Below, in pieces: positions 1 through 12,237 of a stretch of DNA of 64,000 bases. Made by a program: the position numbers and the translations under genes. Below the pieces are notes generated by a model that was not told the DNA's origin, ran no database searches, and worked only from the letters and a program-made list of their open reading frames with translations. Origin of the DNA: Pseudeuparius sepicola (Eukaryota; Arthropoda; Insecta; Coleoptera; Anthribidae); NCBI GenBank assembly GCA_963920635.1, contig OY987299.1, positions 123,629,373 through 123,693,372 of the forward strand, written 5' to 3'. Position 1 is the stretch's first letter, and each line of letters begins with the position of its first letter.

Positions 1-1344
1 GGACGTACAGAGGCGGGTACGCGTCTGCAACTCAACGGGGAAAATAAAAAGTGGAAATCGGATTTTTAGTGTTTGTTTTGAAAGTAGAATTATAGGCTGT
101 GCACTTGTTTGTTTTTTATTTTATATTTTTTAACGGGAAAGATTTTTAATCTTCAAGTACCTAAGCTCTTCCGCGCGTGTGATTATTAGACCAGAATAAT
201 GGGCAGATTAGAAGTTGCAGCATTAAGAAAATAGTAAATTATTAGTGTGAGCACGTTAAATGATATATTTCAGAAAACATGGATTAGATAACATGTTGCT
301 TTAATTATTTTGTGTTTATCACGAGATTAAATCATTTTCCTGCAAATTACACGGACAATGAAAATCTCTATTTTTGTTCTAGACGACTGTTTTTATTTGT
401 CAGAATGGACTTGTACAATCTGTATCTACAGTGTGTTCGATCTTATGTGTGAACTGATAGGGCAGAAGTAATGTAATATCTAATAGAAATTAATACAAAG
501 TACCAAATAAGTTTTCGTATTTGGTATTAATTAATTCATTTATTCATTTTCTTGGATAACAGAACACGCTGGTAAATTATGGCAGGCTAAAGTTATTTTC
601 TAGAGTAGAAAAAATACTATCTGGAAGAATGCGATCGCGGTGTCTTTCTTCACAGCCTCTTTGCCGCCAAAGAATTTTCCCAGCCACAATGAACTTTCTC
701 ATTTTATCAATAAATAAAAATTTCATTTTTGTTTTAGCATATCTTCGATTGCTATAGTTTAATGTAATAAATTTATAGTTTAGGATTGATTATATAGTTG
801 GTTTTCCGATGGCCACTTGATTTCATAGAACTAATTTAAACACACTTTTTACAGAACGAAGTTTCCTTCAGCCGTTTCCAAGAAAATCGCATTTCCCATG
901 ATAAATGAATCATCCTGCACAATGTACATGGTTTCTATAAAGGTAATTTTGAGGACATTTCTGATATTTTATTATTATCATACGTTTATTTCTTCAATGT
1001 AATTTGTGTTTAGTATGTACCTACATGCATTACATTTTTTATTTAAATACGTGACATTAAAAATACGCACAGTGTGATCACGTATATTTTTACATCCTAT
1101 TTATTTTCTATATTTTTGAGGTTGGGAATAAGTACCTAAACAAATTACATTGAACTTAAAACACTCCAAAGTTCATCCATATTTTAAGTGCGAATACTCA
1201 TCATCATTTGTGATATTTTTTCCTATATAAGGTATAGGAACATTTTCAAAAAAAAAAATTGATATCAAAATTGCAAAATTTGAAGTTTCAAGGTAGAATA
1301 TTTTACAAACGCTTGAAACAAACATATTATTACATGTGTATATA
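1..1344. other. AT-rich sequence, no gene seen
   Basis: No open frame, repeat or RNA gene is recognisable. The first ~45 bases are GC-richer than what follows and could be the edge of an exon or 5' UTR lying mostly outside the window, but nothing confirms this. The stretch ends at the TA target site of the first intact transposon. Confidence 0.4.
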
Positions 1345-3283
1345 CAGTGTGACCCATTTGTTTTGGGGTCAGTCTGTAAAAAGTGTATCAATCGTGCGAT
1401 TTGGCTGATTTTTTTTTTAAATTGTAGAGCTCGATGAACTGCACATTCTGAACAAAAATTGCCTGGTTCGCATAAAATCCAAAGCCTACTATGACCGTTT
1501 TTATGAGCAAAATTTTAAGAAACCATATTAGCGTTTTTTTTTGAAAAAATCTGTGTGCGCCAATGGATTGAGCACCCCTCGAAATGGGTATGTACAAAAT
1601 TTCATCAAAATATTTCAAGTAATAACGATTTTGTAGAAAAATTAAAAATGCAGCCAAGGTACGTCTTTATTTTCAAAAATTCAAAGTTGGCCATGGAAAA
1701 TAATTGAATTGTAATAATACAACCTTATGCTTATAAACACAAAACATAAAAACAATTAAAATTATAAAATTTTTGTAACTTCTACCAAGCCTCCATTTTC
1801 TACAATGCATTTGTCGTTCCTCTTGCGTACATTCAAAATTACATTTCGTATTTGCTGTGGAGTAATTTCCTCACAACTACGGTTTATCCTAGCTTGCAGT
1901 TCTTGTAAATTATGGGGTCTTGACTTATAAACATTTTGCTTAAGTGTACCCCAAAGAAAAAAATCTAAAGGAGTTAAGTCCGGAGATCTCGGTGGCCACT
2001 CACAGAAAGGACTATTTCGCCCTATCCAACAGTTTTCAAAATTATTATCTAGCCAGTTTCTGATTAAACGAGCATTATGAATAGGACTGCCATCTAACTG
2101 TAACTTTAAATTTAAACGGTATCTTAATGGTAACTCATCTAAAGCATTTCTAAATTCAATTTCTAGAAAATTCAAGAAGCCAGCCGCATTCAAATTCCCT
2201 TCAAAGAAAAATGGGCCAATTATTCTGTCGCGTAGTATTCCACACCAAACGTTAATTTTTTGTGAATATTGTCTCCTTGCATTTATTATAAACTCTGGAT
2301 TTTCAGCTGACCAGTGACGGCAGTTTTGACTTGATACTACACCATTTGTAGTAAACGTGGCTTCGTCGGTGAATAAAATTTCATTTAAAAAGTTGCCATT
2401 ATGGAGATATTCACCTTGCAGCCAATAGCAAAATTCTAATCTTCTCTCCTCATCTCCTGGTTCCAGGGTGTGCAAAAATTTTGGCTTAAACGGTTTTATT
2501 TTGTTTTGTCTCAAACATCTCCTTATACTCTCTCTGGGTATATGAAGGTCTAAACTAGCCGTTCGAACACTATTTCGAGGATTGTCACTAAAGTATTGCA
2601 GAATTTGATTGTTATTTTCAACAAGTCCACGGCGTCCATTTTGCCTAGTTTTTAATAAATTTTTAGAAATCGATCCAGTTTCATCAAAAATATTGTTTAT
2701 ACGTTGTACAGTACTTCGACTCACTGATCTACCTGGGTGTCTATTGTTAAATTCGGCCGCAGCTTCTGCTGCCGAGCGCTCGTTGTCGCCCACGAGTCGA
2801 ACAATTTCTATTTTGTCTCTTATGCTTAAATATTCCATAATTATGATAATTAATTGTATTGAGCACAAACAATTTCTGAACTCAATTTAGACAGTTTGAC
2901 ACTTAATAAAAGTAAACAATTCAATTATTTTCCATGGCCAACTTTGAATTTTTGAAAATAAAGACGTACCTTGGCTGCATTTTTAATTTTTCTACAAAAT
3001 CGTTATTACTTGAAATATTTTGATGAAATTTTGTACATACCCATTTCGAGGGGTGCTCAATCCACTGGCGCACACAGATTTTTAAAAAAAAAAACGCTAA
3101 TATGGTTTCTTAAAATTTTGCTCATAAAAACGGTCATAGTAGGCTTTGGATTTTATGCGAACCAGGCAATTTTTGTTCAAAATGTGCAGTTCATCGAGCT
3201 CTACAATTTAAAAAAAAAATCAGCCAAATCGCACGATTGATACACTTTTTACAGACTGACCCCAAAACAAATGGGTCACACTG
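1345..3283 (-). mobile_element. Intact Tc1/mariner-superfamily transposon, copy 1 (1,939 bp)
   Basis: The ends are perfect inverted repeats beginning CAGTGTGACCCATTTG, flanked by TA on both sides (1343-1344 and 3284-3285), the target duplication typical of this superfamily. The inverted repeats are long: 1345-1711 and 2917-3283, about 367 bp each, nearly identical. The unique centre carries one transposase gene on the minus strand. A second copy at 45677-47615 has the same length and differs at roughly ten positions by eye, so both inserted recently or were homogenised. With both ends, a target duplication and an open transposase, this copy could be autonomous. The length of the inverted repeats is unusual for mariner elements, whose ends are commonly around 30 bp. 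Confidence 0.95.
1762..2838 (-). CDS. Mariner-like transposase, intact (copy 1)
   Basis: This is a cut-and-paste DNA transposase that would bind the inverted repeats of its element and move it into TA sites in the nucleus. The chosen start gives 358 residues; an in-frame ATG 30 bases upstream (2868) would add a hydrophobic stretch MCSIQLIIII unlike family N-termini. Residues ~5-55 form a helix-turn-helix region of the DUF4817 type (HPGRSVSRSTVQRI, then ETGSI). The catalytic RNase-H-like domain shows three acidic residues: D158 in FTDEAT, D249 in LQLDGSPIH and D292 in SPDLTPLDFFLW. The last two are separated by 42 residues, longer than the 34 of classical mariner and near the DD41D group. The C-terminus has the KCIVENGG motif also seen in decayed relatives in this window. 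There are no stops or frameshifts. Function is inferred from the motifs. Confidence 0.93.
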   Translation of the reverse strand: MEYLSIRDKIEIVRLVGDNERSAAEAAAEFNNRHPGRSVSRSTVQRINNIFDETGSISKNLLKTRQNGRRGLVENNNQILQYFSDNPRNSVRTASLDLHIPRESIRRCLRQNKIKPFKPKFLHTLEPGDEERRLEFCYWLQGEYLHNGNFLNEILFTDEATFTTNGVVSSQNCRHWSAENPEFIINARRQYSQKINVWCGILRDRIIGPFFFEGNLNAAGFLNFLEIEFRNALDELPLRYRLNLKLQLDGSPIHNARLIRNWLDNNFENCWIGRNSPFCEWPPRSPDLTPLDFFLWGTLKQNVYKSRPHNLQELQARINRSCEEITPQQIRNVILNVRKRNDKCIVENGGLVEVTKIL

Positions 3284-3330
3284 TATCATTGAAATTGTGA
3301 CAAAGAGCAGATTTTATATCAAAAAATATA

Positions 3331-3389
3331 CAGGGCGTTCCATTTAAAAAACATAAGTTTGGTTTGGCACCGCTTTTCTGAACACCCTG
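3331..3389. repeat. 59-bp hairpin-ended module (recurrent)
   Basis: A short element flanked by TA on both sides, with ends CAGGGCGTTC and GAACACCCTG. The same ~60-bp module, including a central ACATAAGT-like stretch, recurs in diverged form at about 5890-5955, 6420-6483, 28975-29037 and 30699-30763, there as part of the arms of larger foldback elements. Confidence 0.55.
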
Positions 3390-3391
3390 TA

Positions 3392-4790
3392 TAAAACTAA
3401 ATAAACGCTGAAAAAGCTTGCTTTGACTTCTACAATTTTTATCTGAGACTTTTTTCCTAACCCCACATGGTGCCAATCTATAGGTACCGCCAAGTAGGTA
3501 TGTTTTTTGTGTTTATTTTTAAAACAACATAAATGCACCCCAAACAACCGCGTATCTTTGAACAAAAAATCAACTAAACCTGATATGAAATAGATTTTAG
3601 GTATAGGCGACTGAATTTAAGATGCCAACGCCCCGACGGGCACTATGCGAACTAACTATATGGGCCATTGTCACCTCTAGCTTTGGGCACACTTTGGGTT
3701 TACACTGCGTTGTTCTTTGTTCTTGTTCATTGTTCTTGTCTTCTATAATATAATTTTGTGGTCGTCTTCATAAAGTTATTTGGTTATTAGGTAAAAGTTC
3801 CCCCCGACAATCGGCGCCCGCCGATTGTGGGGCGAAAACAGCGGCCGGGCGGCCCGGACGTAAACACGGCACAAATCTTTCAAAATTTCGGATTTTCCGC
3901 GGCTATTCGCGAAGTTTCGATGTTGCAAAAGGTGCAAAATAGTGTGGTGATCAGTTTGAGCTGCATATAGTAAAAAATCATCCGGATGATAACCACAAAT
4001 ATCGCCATGAAAAGTGAGGTGTCAAAGGAAATTTGAAAATTCATTCTCTCGGAAACTACGCCCGAGCACCAAAAACTAAGGTCAGATTCGTGTTCAGGGA
4101 CCCCGAGAATAGGAGGGTAGCCAAAATTTAAAAAAATCAGGGCAGACATACACCGCGGGAAACTGTACTTACCGGTTATTATAAAGTTTAAACATTATTG
4201 TTTATGATTTATGTAATTGCAAATGAACTAAAAGCAGAATTCGAAATAGAGAACTTTGTTGGTTAAATTAAATTGATTCGAAACTTGTTTCATCTCGAAA
4301 ATGTTTTCAGGAACAAACGAACAAAAAAATGTTTAGGTTAGGACCTCGGCGATCGAATCAAGAAGGTTTTTCGTCCGAATCTCGCACTAAAACTTCGTAA
4401 TTACACTGCATACCACTTTAGCATGTCCAAATTCCACTTCTGATAACTGTGGGAGGCCTTTTGGGCGTGGTAATCATAATAAAAATCACATTTTACTTGC
4501 TTTATTTCATTTTCTTACAACTCTTCTTTAACCTCTTCTCTCTTTTTTGGCACAAGCGTGGCGGGAATATTTAAACATTTGAATTCAACTGTTGTTATTT
4601 ACCACATTATTATAATAGTCAACTTTAGAAAATAAAGCTTTTTTGACTGATTTTGAACAAAACAGAAAACATAATATACGGATCAACAAAATGGCATGGC
4701 CCATAGACTTAGTTTAGCATTGAGCCTACAGGGGGCGTATTTCTTATATTCAATCGCGAATAAGATGTCTACCTCTACTCTGTACATCTA
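3392..4790. other. No gene; possible LTR/primer-site remnant near 3.6-3.86 kb
   Basis: No coding region is supported. Around 3790-3860 a GC-rich run (GGCGCCCGCCGATTGTGGGG) resembles the primer-binding and leader region that follows the left LTR in some insect retrotransposons, and TTGTTC-rich sequence precedes it. There is no second LTR and no gag or pol, so this is only a possibility. The 3.9-4.18 kb part has a GTAAGT-like donor on the minus strand but no recognisable protein. Confidence 0.25.
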
Positions 4791-4791
4791 C

Positions 4792-5890
4792 AGGGTTATT
4801 CAAAAACAAATACCACCCGTAACAAAGTGGCTATTCTACTCCAAAAATAAAGTGATCCGTGTTTTTTCTTTTTGTTCAAAGTTCTATATTAAGGACCCTA
4901 CGGGCCCTTAAAAGGGGCCCTAAAATTTAGTTTTTCCGCTATATCTTTTAAACGGCTTGAACGATTTTAATGATCTTTTGCACACGTTCATATAGATAAT
5001 TATGTCACATAATTGTGTTATAGTGCAGTATCCGGAACCGCTAGAGGGCGCTACTTATGCCAACCAGTTTCATTTATTATGCTCAGAACTTTTTTGCCCA
5101 CAGTTAACTTGTAAATTAATTTGAACCACTTTGTAAAAAATTCCATTCTCTACAAAAAATGATTCTACTGTTTTTTTCATAAATTTTACCGTTTCGGAGA
5201 TAACGCCCAACATTCAGCCATCATGCACGTACCACGAACCCACTCATATTAAACATTAGTGGCATAATCTAGTTATTTTTGGAAACAAACAATGAAACAA
5301 TCACATTTACCTTTTGACCATGTTTTCTAAAATTCAAATACAGTTTTGTTGTAATTTAATACATTTAGTTAAGTTTCCCTAATAAAATATTGATACAAAT
5401 ACCTAATATTGAAATAACTACAGCAAATGCTCAAAAACTTTCAAATTCTTAGCATTTGCTTGAAACTAAATGTCAAATACTTAATAAGTCCTCTTAAGTG
5501 TGATTGTTTCCAAAGGTAACAAGGTACGTGCATGATGGCTGCATTTTGAGCGTTATTTCCGAAATGGCATAATTTATGGAAAAAATACTAGAATAATTTT
5601 TTGTAAGAATGGAATTTTTTACAAAGTAGTTCAAATTAATTTACAAGTTAACTGTGGGCAAAAAAATTCTGGCATAATAAATGAAACTGGTTGGCACAAG
5701 TGGCGCCCTCTGGCGGTTGCGGATACTGCACTATAACATAATTATGTGACATAATTATCTATGCACGTGTGCAAAAGATCATTAAAATCGATCAAGCCGT
5801 TTAAAAGATATAGCGAAAAAACGAAATTTTAGGGCTCCTTTACGGGTCACTTTATTTTATTTTCTGGGATAGTAAGAAATTGTATACTGG
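4792..5890. repeat. Foldback (long inverted repeat) element
   Basis: The left arm, about 4840-5236, is matched in reverse complement by about 5522-5880. Paired landmarks include CCCTAAAATTT, AAAGATATAGCG, the ATAATTATGTGACATAATTA run and TGCACGTAC at the inner edge. The spacer is ~285 bp without coding. The left end starts TACAGGGTTATTC; the matching right end is lost or was disturbed by the adjoining foldback at 5893. It is probably a non-autonomous relative of the TA-inserting elements with CAGGGTG ends. Confidence 0.7.
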
Positions 5891-5892
5891 GT

Positions 5893-6482
5893 GTTTCGCA
5901 AATGCGTATCAAACCAAACTTATTTTTTTTAAATGGAACACCCTATATATTTTTACATTTTTGAAATCTGCTCGACAAGGCAATCAAAATTATTGAATTA
6001 TTGTCTTTTCCCATTTTTTCCGTTTTCAATTTTTTTACTGAATTTATTTAACTTGAACTTGTGGATCTCGTTGTAAAGATCTAAGGCGGTAGCAAAAAAT
6101 ATTTGTTTTACCCACGACAATAAAATTCCAAAATGTTTCAGATTTTACTGATATCTATTCGATATTCACCAAATAAAACATTTTCAGGAAAATCTTAAAA
6201 GCTCATAAACATTTTGAGATTGTATTATGTTATTCCCTTGGTTAAAACAAATATTTTTTTTATTGCGTTGATCGTCTATTTTCGTCAGGAGATCCACATA
6301 TTTAAGTTAAATAAAGTTAGTATAAATGTGAATACGGAAAAAATGGAAAAAGATAACGATTAAAGTTTTAAATCGTTTCAATTTCCTTGACGAGCAGATT
6401 TTAACAATGCAAAAATATATAGGGTGTTCAATTTTAAAAAAACATAAGTCTGGTCTACCACGCATTTGCTAAACACCCTATA
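5893..6482. repeat. Foldback element abutting the previous one
   Basis: The arms, about 5893-6075 and 6285-6482, are inverted copies: GGGTGTTTCGCAAATGCGT against ACGCATTTGCTAAACACCC, and GAAATCTGCTCGACAAGG against its partner. The outermost ~60 bases of each arm are the recurrent module described at 3331. Palindromy continues weakly into the flanks (TTCTGGGA ... TCCCAGAA), so the two foldbacks may be parts of one rearranged structure. Confidence 0.65.
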
Positions 6483-6489
6483 TACAATT

Positions 6490-8600
6490 TTTCTTAGTGT
6501 CCCAGAAAACCGCATAAAAATTATCTAAAACGCTTTTTCTATCAGAGCCTTAGCGTGGATACCCTGTACATTTTTCTTGCAAGCGATACATCAGCTTTGG
6601 CTGATTTTTTGTCCAAACATTCGCACAATATAATGTAGAGTTTAGGGAGCATTTAGTTTTGAAGATTTAATCATCCTGGGACACCCTTTATATTGCCTGC
6701 CACCATTCATCCTTATATGGGATCTTCCTATTATTGATTGAAATATTGCGAAATAAGAATAAATAAGAATTCACGTCATTCAACAAAAAAATTCTCACGG
6801 TTATCAGCGGCATTTTTTCGTGAATTGATTGAATCCGCTTCGTTCCGAAATAACGGCATCCCCGCATTTCGTCGCAAGATCGCGGACCCAGGATGCCCAA
6901 AAGAGCCGCGTATCTCGCATTTGTTTAATGGCCACAAGTAACGATTTAAGGAACTTGGAACTTATTAAACTTGTTCGGGTTAAATCGCCTTTTCTACCGG
7001 CAGGCCAAACCGTTACGTAAAGAAGCCAAAAACGACCAGGATGTGTCACTCAATTATGTGAAACGCGCCGGGCCCAAAATAAAAAATGTCATTCTACAGA
7101 AGTAAAATTTCGGTTGGTTGCCTTTATTTGACTACCCTTCCATGACAAATTTCGCAAATAACTATTCTGTTTCGAGAATTTCGGTATTAAAAGTGTTTTT
7201 CTAATATTGTTATTTCATAGCAATTAATTATTGAAAGTATTAGTTAAGTAAAGAGTTCTGCATTGTTGACAGAAAATTAAGAAACCCAACAGCAATAAAC
7301 CCAAGAGCAATGCAAGTTACTACTTAAGTATTTTAAGAAGCATACATTTATTTTAGTACAAATAACTGGATATTGGAAAAATCCATACCTACAGCTTCGA
7401 ATTATGTTTACTCACTGAATAAAGGAATAATAGGTACCTACTGTATATTCAGTAGATATAACTTATTATTTATTGTTCATTCAACACTAGAGCGTGAAAA
7501 AGCAATTTACTACTTATTTCATTTTTATTTGTTCTTAATTTACAACTGTTGACCCGAAAAAATGTACGTAAGCACGTAAAATTGGATCCGGAATCTATAG
7601 CGCTAGAGCTGGGCTAGCAGCCAGTTTTAGTAATAAATATAAACATAGAAGCGAAAACGTTTTTGTAATCAAGAAAACTATTTATATAGAATAATTTAGC
7701 CAAAATCATAACACTGAAACTGGCATTATTACGATAATAATCGATGGAAAAGAATTCCCTTAAAAATCATCCTTATCTATTATGTACTCTCATAAATCAA
7801 TTTTTATTCGGATTAAAAATATATAGATTTCAAAAAGAATAAACAACTGGTTGACCTTGCTTCTGACCTTTTTTTGATTGTTATCAAAGTGAGTTTTTTT
7901 AAGTTTTGTCTCAAGTATAAACTGTGACAACTGAAACTATTGAATGTAAGTATACTCAAATTATTTTAAGAAGTCCTTACTGGGACTGTCAATTGGTAAT
8001 TTCGGTATCCTAAGTTGGCATCAATGCAGCAAAAAATGCAACCGGGTCATAATTTCAGGTCAGTAACGAGCCCATTTGCACTAATAACACGAAAAGTAAC
8101 ACAAACAAGAACAACACAGATGACGGTAAAACTCACGAAACGTAGAAAACCCGCGAATATTTTCATTATCGAATGTTTGAACCAGTTTGAACGATCTGGA
8201 AAACCTTCACTGTCACTTTGACACACCGAAGCTAAATTTGCCTGAGTCCGCCCCTAGACGCTGCCAAAAGCAGCTGATTATTACAAAATACCAAAACGAA
8301 AGTGTTTCCATGACGTTTGAAATTATTATTAAAATGAGTTGTAGTCATAGTTATTTTTATTTGTAGCGGCATAATCGTGATTGCAATAGGGTTTTTATTT
8401 TATTATGCTCTTTTTTTCGTATCACTTGGGTAACTTTTCACATCATAAATCAATAAGTGACGTCATTAACTGGTTGAGACACATGCCAATGTTTTACCCA
8501 TGGTTAACAAAAAATTCCTAGGGATTTTGTGGAGAATGTCATCTGACAAAATCGGGACTTCTTACAGTAATCGGGGTATATAGTATAAGTTTATTTATGT
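6490..8600. other. No gene recognised
   Basis: Contains another CCCTGTA end near 6560 and a moderately GC-rich patch at 6830-7075 with short open frames on both strands that match nothing I recognise. The rest, to the TA at 8602, is AT-rich sequence without repeats I can place. Short frames at 6804-7049 and 8015-8221 lack any motif. Confidence 0.4.
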
Positions 8601-9952
8601 ATACAGGGTGGTCACTTTTTCTATGCTCACCATTAAAAGATAGAAGGGTAGTTCGATTTAGAGAAAAGTTGCACATTTTAGTCCTCATTCGTTATCTGAA
8701 AAGAAATCAAGGATAGCTTAGCCTGTTCCTGAAATATCCTGAAAAACTGAAAACCGCCGATTCCGGAAATAGCTTATATCTTTTTTATTAGAACACCAAA
8801 CTTTACGAAATTTGGTATTCTTATGTTTTCAGGTATGCTCTTTTCACTGGTCAAATCAAAAATTTTCTAGGTCTAGTAGTTTTTGAGTTAAAGGTACTAA
8901 TTTTGCTATTTCTTATGGCCGCCATATTGGATTTTTTCACCGCCGAATTTCCCACAAAATTACGAATTCAGAAATATGTAATACATAGACATTGTCTACT
9001 CAACTACTCATAAAAAATCGAAATAAAAGTAAAATTGTATTTCCTTAAATTCGTCTAGTTGGCCATGCAAACAATAGAATGTATTGACAGCCGCGACAGA
9101 TATTGTTTACCCTTTTTTGCTTTATTGCATTCAATACAGTGATCTTTAGTTTCTAAAAATGGTGAGATACACGGTAGAATAAAGAAATGACATGTATTCC
9201 ACTTATATTAAATGGAAGAGAGTTTACCATGAGACGTTTCCTGAAAGACAACAGCCTCATGTAGCAATTTTCCAAAGACTTTGTAGAAATCTGCATAACA
9301 GAGGTTCCTTTGCACAAAAAATAAATAAGTAGTCAGTTCATAGAACCCAGGTAAATGATATAAATGTTCTGGCTGAAGTTAATATTAATCCGCATATCGG
9401 GTCCCGCAAAATCGCCGCGTAATGTAACGTTTCAAAAAGTTGTGTACAAAAAATACTTAAAAAACATACATATCATGATTATAAAATAAAACCTGTGCAG
9501 ACTTTACACAACGGAGATAATATGAGAAGGTTACAATTCTGTAATTGGTTTTTAAATGAAGTTAGACAAGACCCTGAATTTACAAATAAAGTTATTTGGT
9601 CAGATGAAACATTATTTACAAATTGCGGAATATTCAATCGAAAAAATTGCCATTATTACGCCATTCAAAACCCTCACATAATTCGTGAAGTGAGGCCCCA
9701 AAGAAGATTTTCAGTAAACGTTTGGTGTGGTTTACTGTCAGATGAAATCTTAGGGCCTTATTTTATTAACAACAGATTGACCTCGGCAAATTACCTATAG
9801 AATTCTTGCAAAGTGGATTTGAAGATTTATTAGAAAATTCGCCACTACAAAAGTACGAGATATGAAATATTTTCAACAAGATGGCGCGGGACCTCACAAT
9901 GGACGAATCGTCCAGCAATATTTGAACCGGCGCTTTCCAAATGGCTGGATTG

Positions 9953-12237
9953 GAAAAGTGAACAGTTATTCGTTTTAACAGAGGTTGGACAACAGATTTT
10001 GGCAGATCTAGTAACATTGTTTTTATTATATTTTTATATTGGCGGGTGTCAGTTTGCCAACGAACTGTCAACAAATTATTGAGCATAGATAAGAAATAAA
10101 TATACGATTATTGAGCGTGCTAATTTTCTTTTGCAAAAAGGAGTGTTAAAAGGTAAAAATGACATCTTGCGTAATAAGAAACTGCAAGAATTCTGAGCAG
10201 GATGGATTTTTCTTAACACCCTTTCAAAAAAGCGCAGAAGAACGAGCACGATGGAAAGTGCGAATGAAATACCCTAACATGAGAGTTGGAAATGATACGA
10301 AACTTTGCGAGGTAAGTAAATTTAATTACATAAGTATCTAGTTCCTTTTTATTTTTTGTTTGATCTGTGATTTTAATCTGCAGAATAATTTCCTTAATCT
10401 GCATCAGCAACATAACATAAGGTACCTAAATTAATATTAAATATTAGTACCTATTTGTTTTCAATAAAAGTCCATAAGGTTATACAAACCACTTATTAGA
10501 ATTCTTATGAAAATTTCCCAATGTTAAAGAGATAATTCTAAAGTTTTTGCCTTCAAGGAGGTAAAACCTGTTGGGTATAGGTATTTACTGGACCAGCATA
10601 GGCATTTTTCGTTTCATGGAATAATAAAAAATTTATTTATTATATAAGTTGTGCGTGATAACTTTGGATTGGTTTATAATATTTTGTTACTGTAAAGGAA
10701 ATTTTTCTACGACAAAATTCTCATAACGAAGAGACGTATATTCCAGAAAACTATACAGGATCTTCCACATCAAAACTTCCACACCTCCATAATTTTTTGA
10801 CCTATTTTGTTAATTTTTTAAAATTTTCGTTGCTTCTCGAAAGGAGAAAACTAAAAAATACGAAAAAAGTTGTTTGCAATTAGAAAATTCTTCCTATCGT
10901 GAAATTTGGAATGAGACTGTAATATAATTTAATTCGTAAATACTTGTTCTAATACATTTTTTCGAAACCTCCTACAGGAAAAAACGCCACGAATAGCAAT
11001 AAAATACTTACAAAATCTTACTTGTAAGGATATTTTAGAATTTATAATAACTGTTAGAGAGAGACAGTTTTGAACCCTTTTTGTGTAGTCAGAGCTTATT
11101 TTGTATTAATATTCCATTACAAATTTCTTGCTGATAAAAAAATACATTTGATGGCAGCGTTTTATTATGTTTAGGTAGCTTAAATTTAGTTCTTTAACTT
11201 TCACAGGTTCACTTCTTCGACATGGATTTTGAGTGTCAGGTTGTGCTGAAGAAACAATCCTCTCCTGCAACGTTTGATGAACGTGACTTTAGCAAGAAAG
11301 AACCATTAAATATGTATAAATTTCTGAGAACTTGTACTAGTTTGATTTTTCCTATTTACTTACAATATATCTTTGAAAACAAAAACACTGTTGTCTTCTT
11401 TTTTGAAATATAGATGATCTCTCTTGCATTGAAAAGTTATTAACTTTTATTTACAAAAAATGAAAGAAAGACTAATATCGATATTAAATACCTAGGTACT
11501 CATTTTTTTATTCAGCCTAATTCTATTAACCATGTTTTTCAATAGTGGTTGATTCATATTACCAAAACAAACTTTCCAACTTTTTATTCCGTACAAATTT
11601 CAGTATTAATTGTCTTAAAATTTTGACGGTAGGTATAAGAAGAGAGTTTGAAGAAACGAAACCATACAGTTTAAACCATTTAAAAGACCTTTTTGATTTT
11701 TATTTTTAAATGAAAGGAATAATAATTATTATTGCAGCTACGATTCCTATTGAAGAAATATTCGAAAGTTTAGTTAGTTGGTATGCTAGAGCCTTGTTTA
11801 ATTTTATGTATCTACATAAGTATACCACATTCCTACAAAAATTTAATAAATGTTTTTATCCTGATATCCTAAAATTGCTGTTTGCTTGGAACAAATTATA
11901 TGTTTCTTCACTTTTCCATTCAAACTTCAATAATTATTATTTGTGAAGCTTTGCAAATAACATACTTACTACCTACCCAATTTATTGGTTTTATCTATAT
12001 TTTTATACATTTTAAACTGTGCCCTCATCTACCTACGTTTATGGCAGTTAAATGTCGTTAGCTTAACCTTAAAATCTAATTTTGACACATCCTGCTGCTA
12101 GGGGAATGATAGAAAGAGCGAAAAAATATATGTCTGTTGCACAAAATGAATTTCATGGGGAAAATAAGACCCTCGCCAGAGAGAGAGAGATCCGATCGTT
12201 GTCCAACCTCTGTTAAAACGAATAACTGTCACTTTCC
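9953..12237 (+). mobile_element. Nested element with inverted ends and a THAP domain (P-element-like?)
   Basis: The ends are inverted repeats of ~35-45 bp: CAGTTATTCGTTTTAACAGA GGTTGGACAAC at 9963 and its reverse complement ending at 12228, with weaker pairing (GGAAA-GTGA) extending outward. The insertion splits the transposase pseudogene between WIGK and its C-terminal tail. It encodes a THAP zinc-finger domain in two exons, a domain found at the N-terminus of P-element transposases and in many host proteins. I see no catalytic transposase region in the ~800 bp after the second exon and no clean 8-bp target duplication. It is therefore best described as a P-like non-autonomous derivative, or a TIR element that captured a THAP exon. 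Confidence 0.6.
10159..11413 (+). CDS. THAP zinc-finger domain, two exons (partial protein)
   Basis: Exon 1 runs 10159-10311 from a clear ATG and ends exactly at a GAG|GTAAGT donor. Exon 2 begins at 11207 after a TTTCACAG acceptor and stays open to 11413. Joined, they give the C2CH zinc-binding pattern of the THAP domain: C4, C9, C50 and H53, with the final CEVHF formed across the splice junction. SSPATF near residue 72 stands where THAP domains usually have AVPTIF. THAP domains bind DNA in the nucleus; in P-type transposases they recognise the transposon ends. After about residue 85 the frame is AT-rich and unrecognised, so the protein is probably truncated or exon 2 is spliced earlier. Codon phase across the intron is conserved, so decay is limited here. 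Confidence 0.7.

Noticed and set aside
2609..2890. 93-codon plus-strand frame opposite the transposase (and its twin at 46941-47222)
   Set aside because: It is the antisense shadow of the transposase N-terminus and carries no motif.
1388..3240. 89-codon open frames repeated four times in the inverted ends of the two intact transposons
   Set aside because: They begin at TTG rather than ATG, are AT-driven hydrophobic translations of the inverted repeat, and are open in all four arms only because the arms are nearly identical.
3604..3860. Complete LTR retrotransposon or endogenous retroviral sequence
   Set aside because: Only a primer-site-like GGCGCCCG motif is present; no second LTR, gag, pol or env traces were found.
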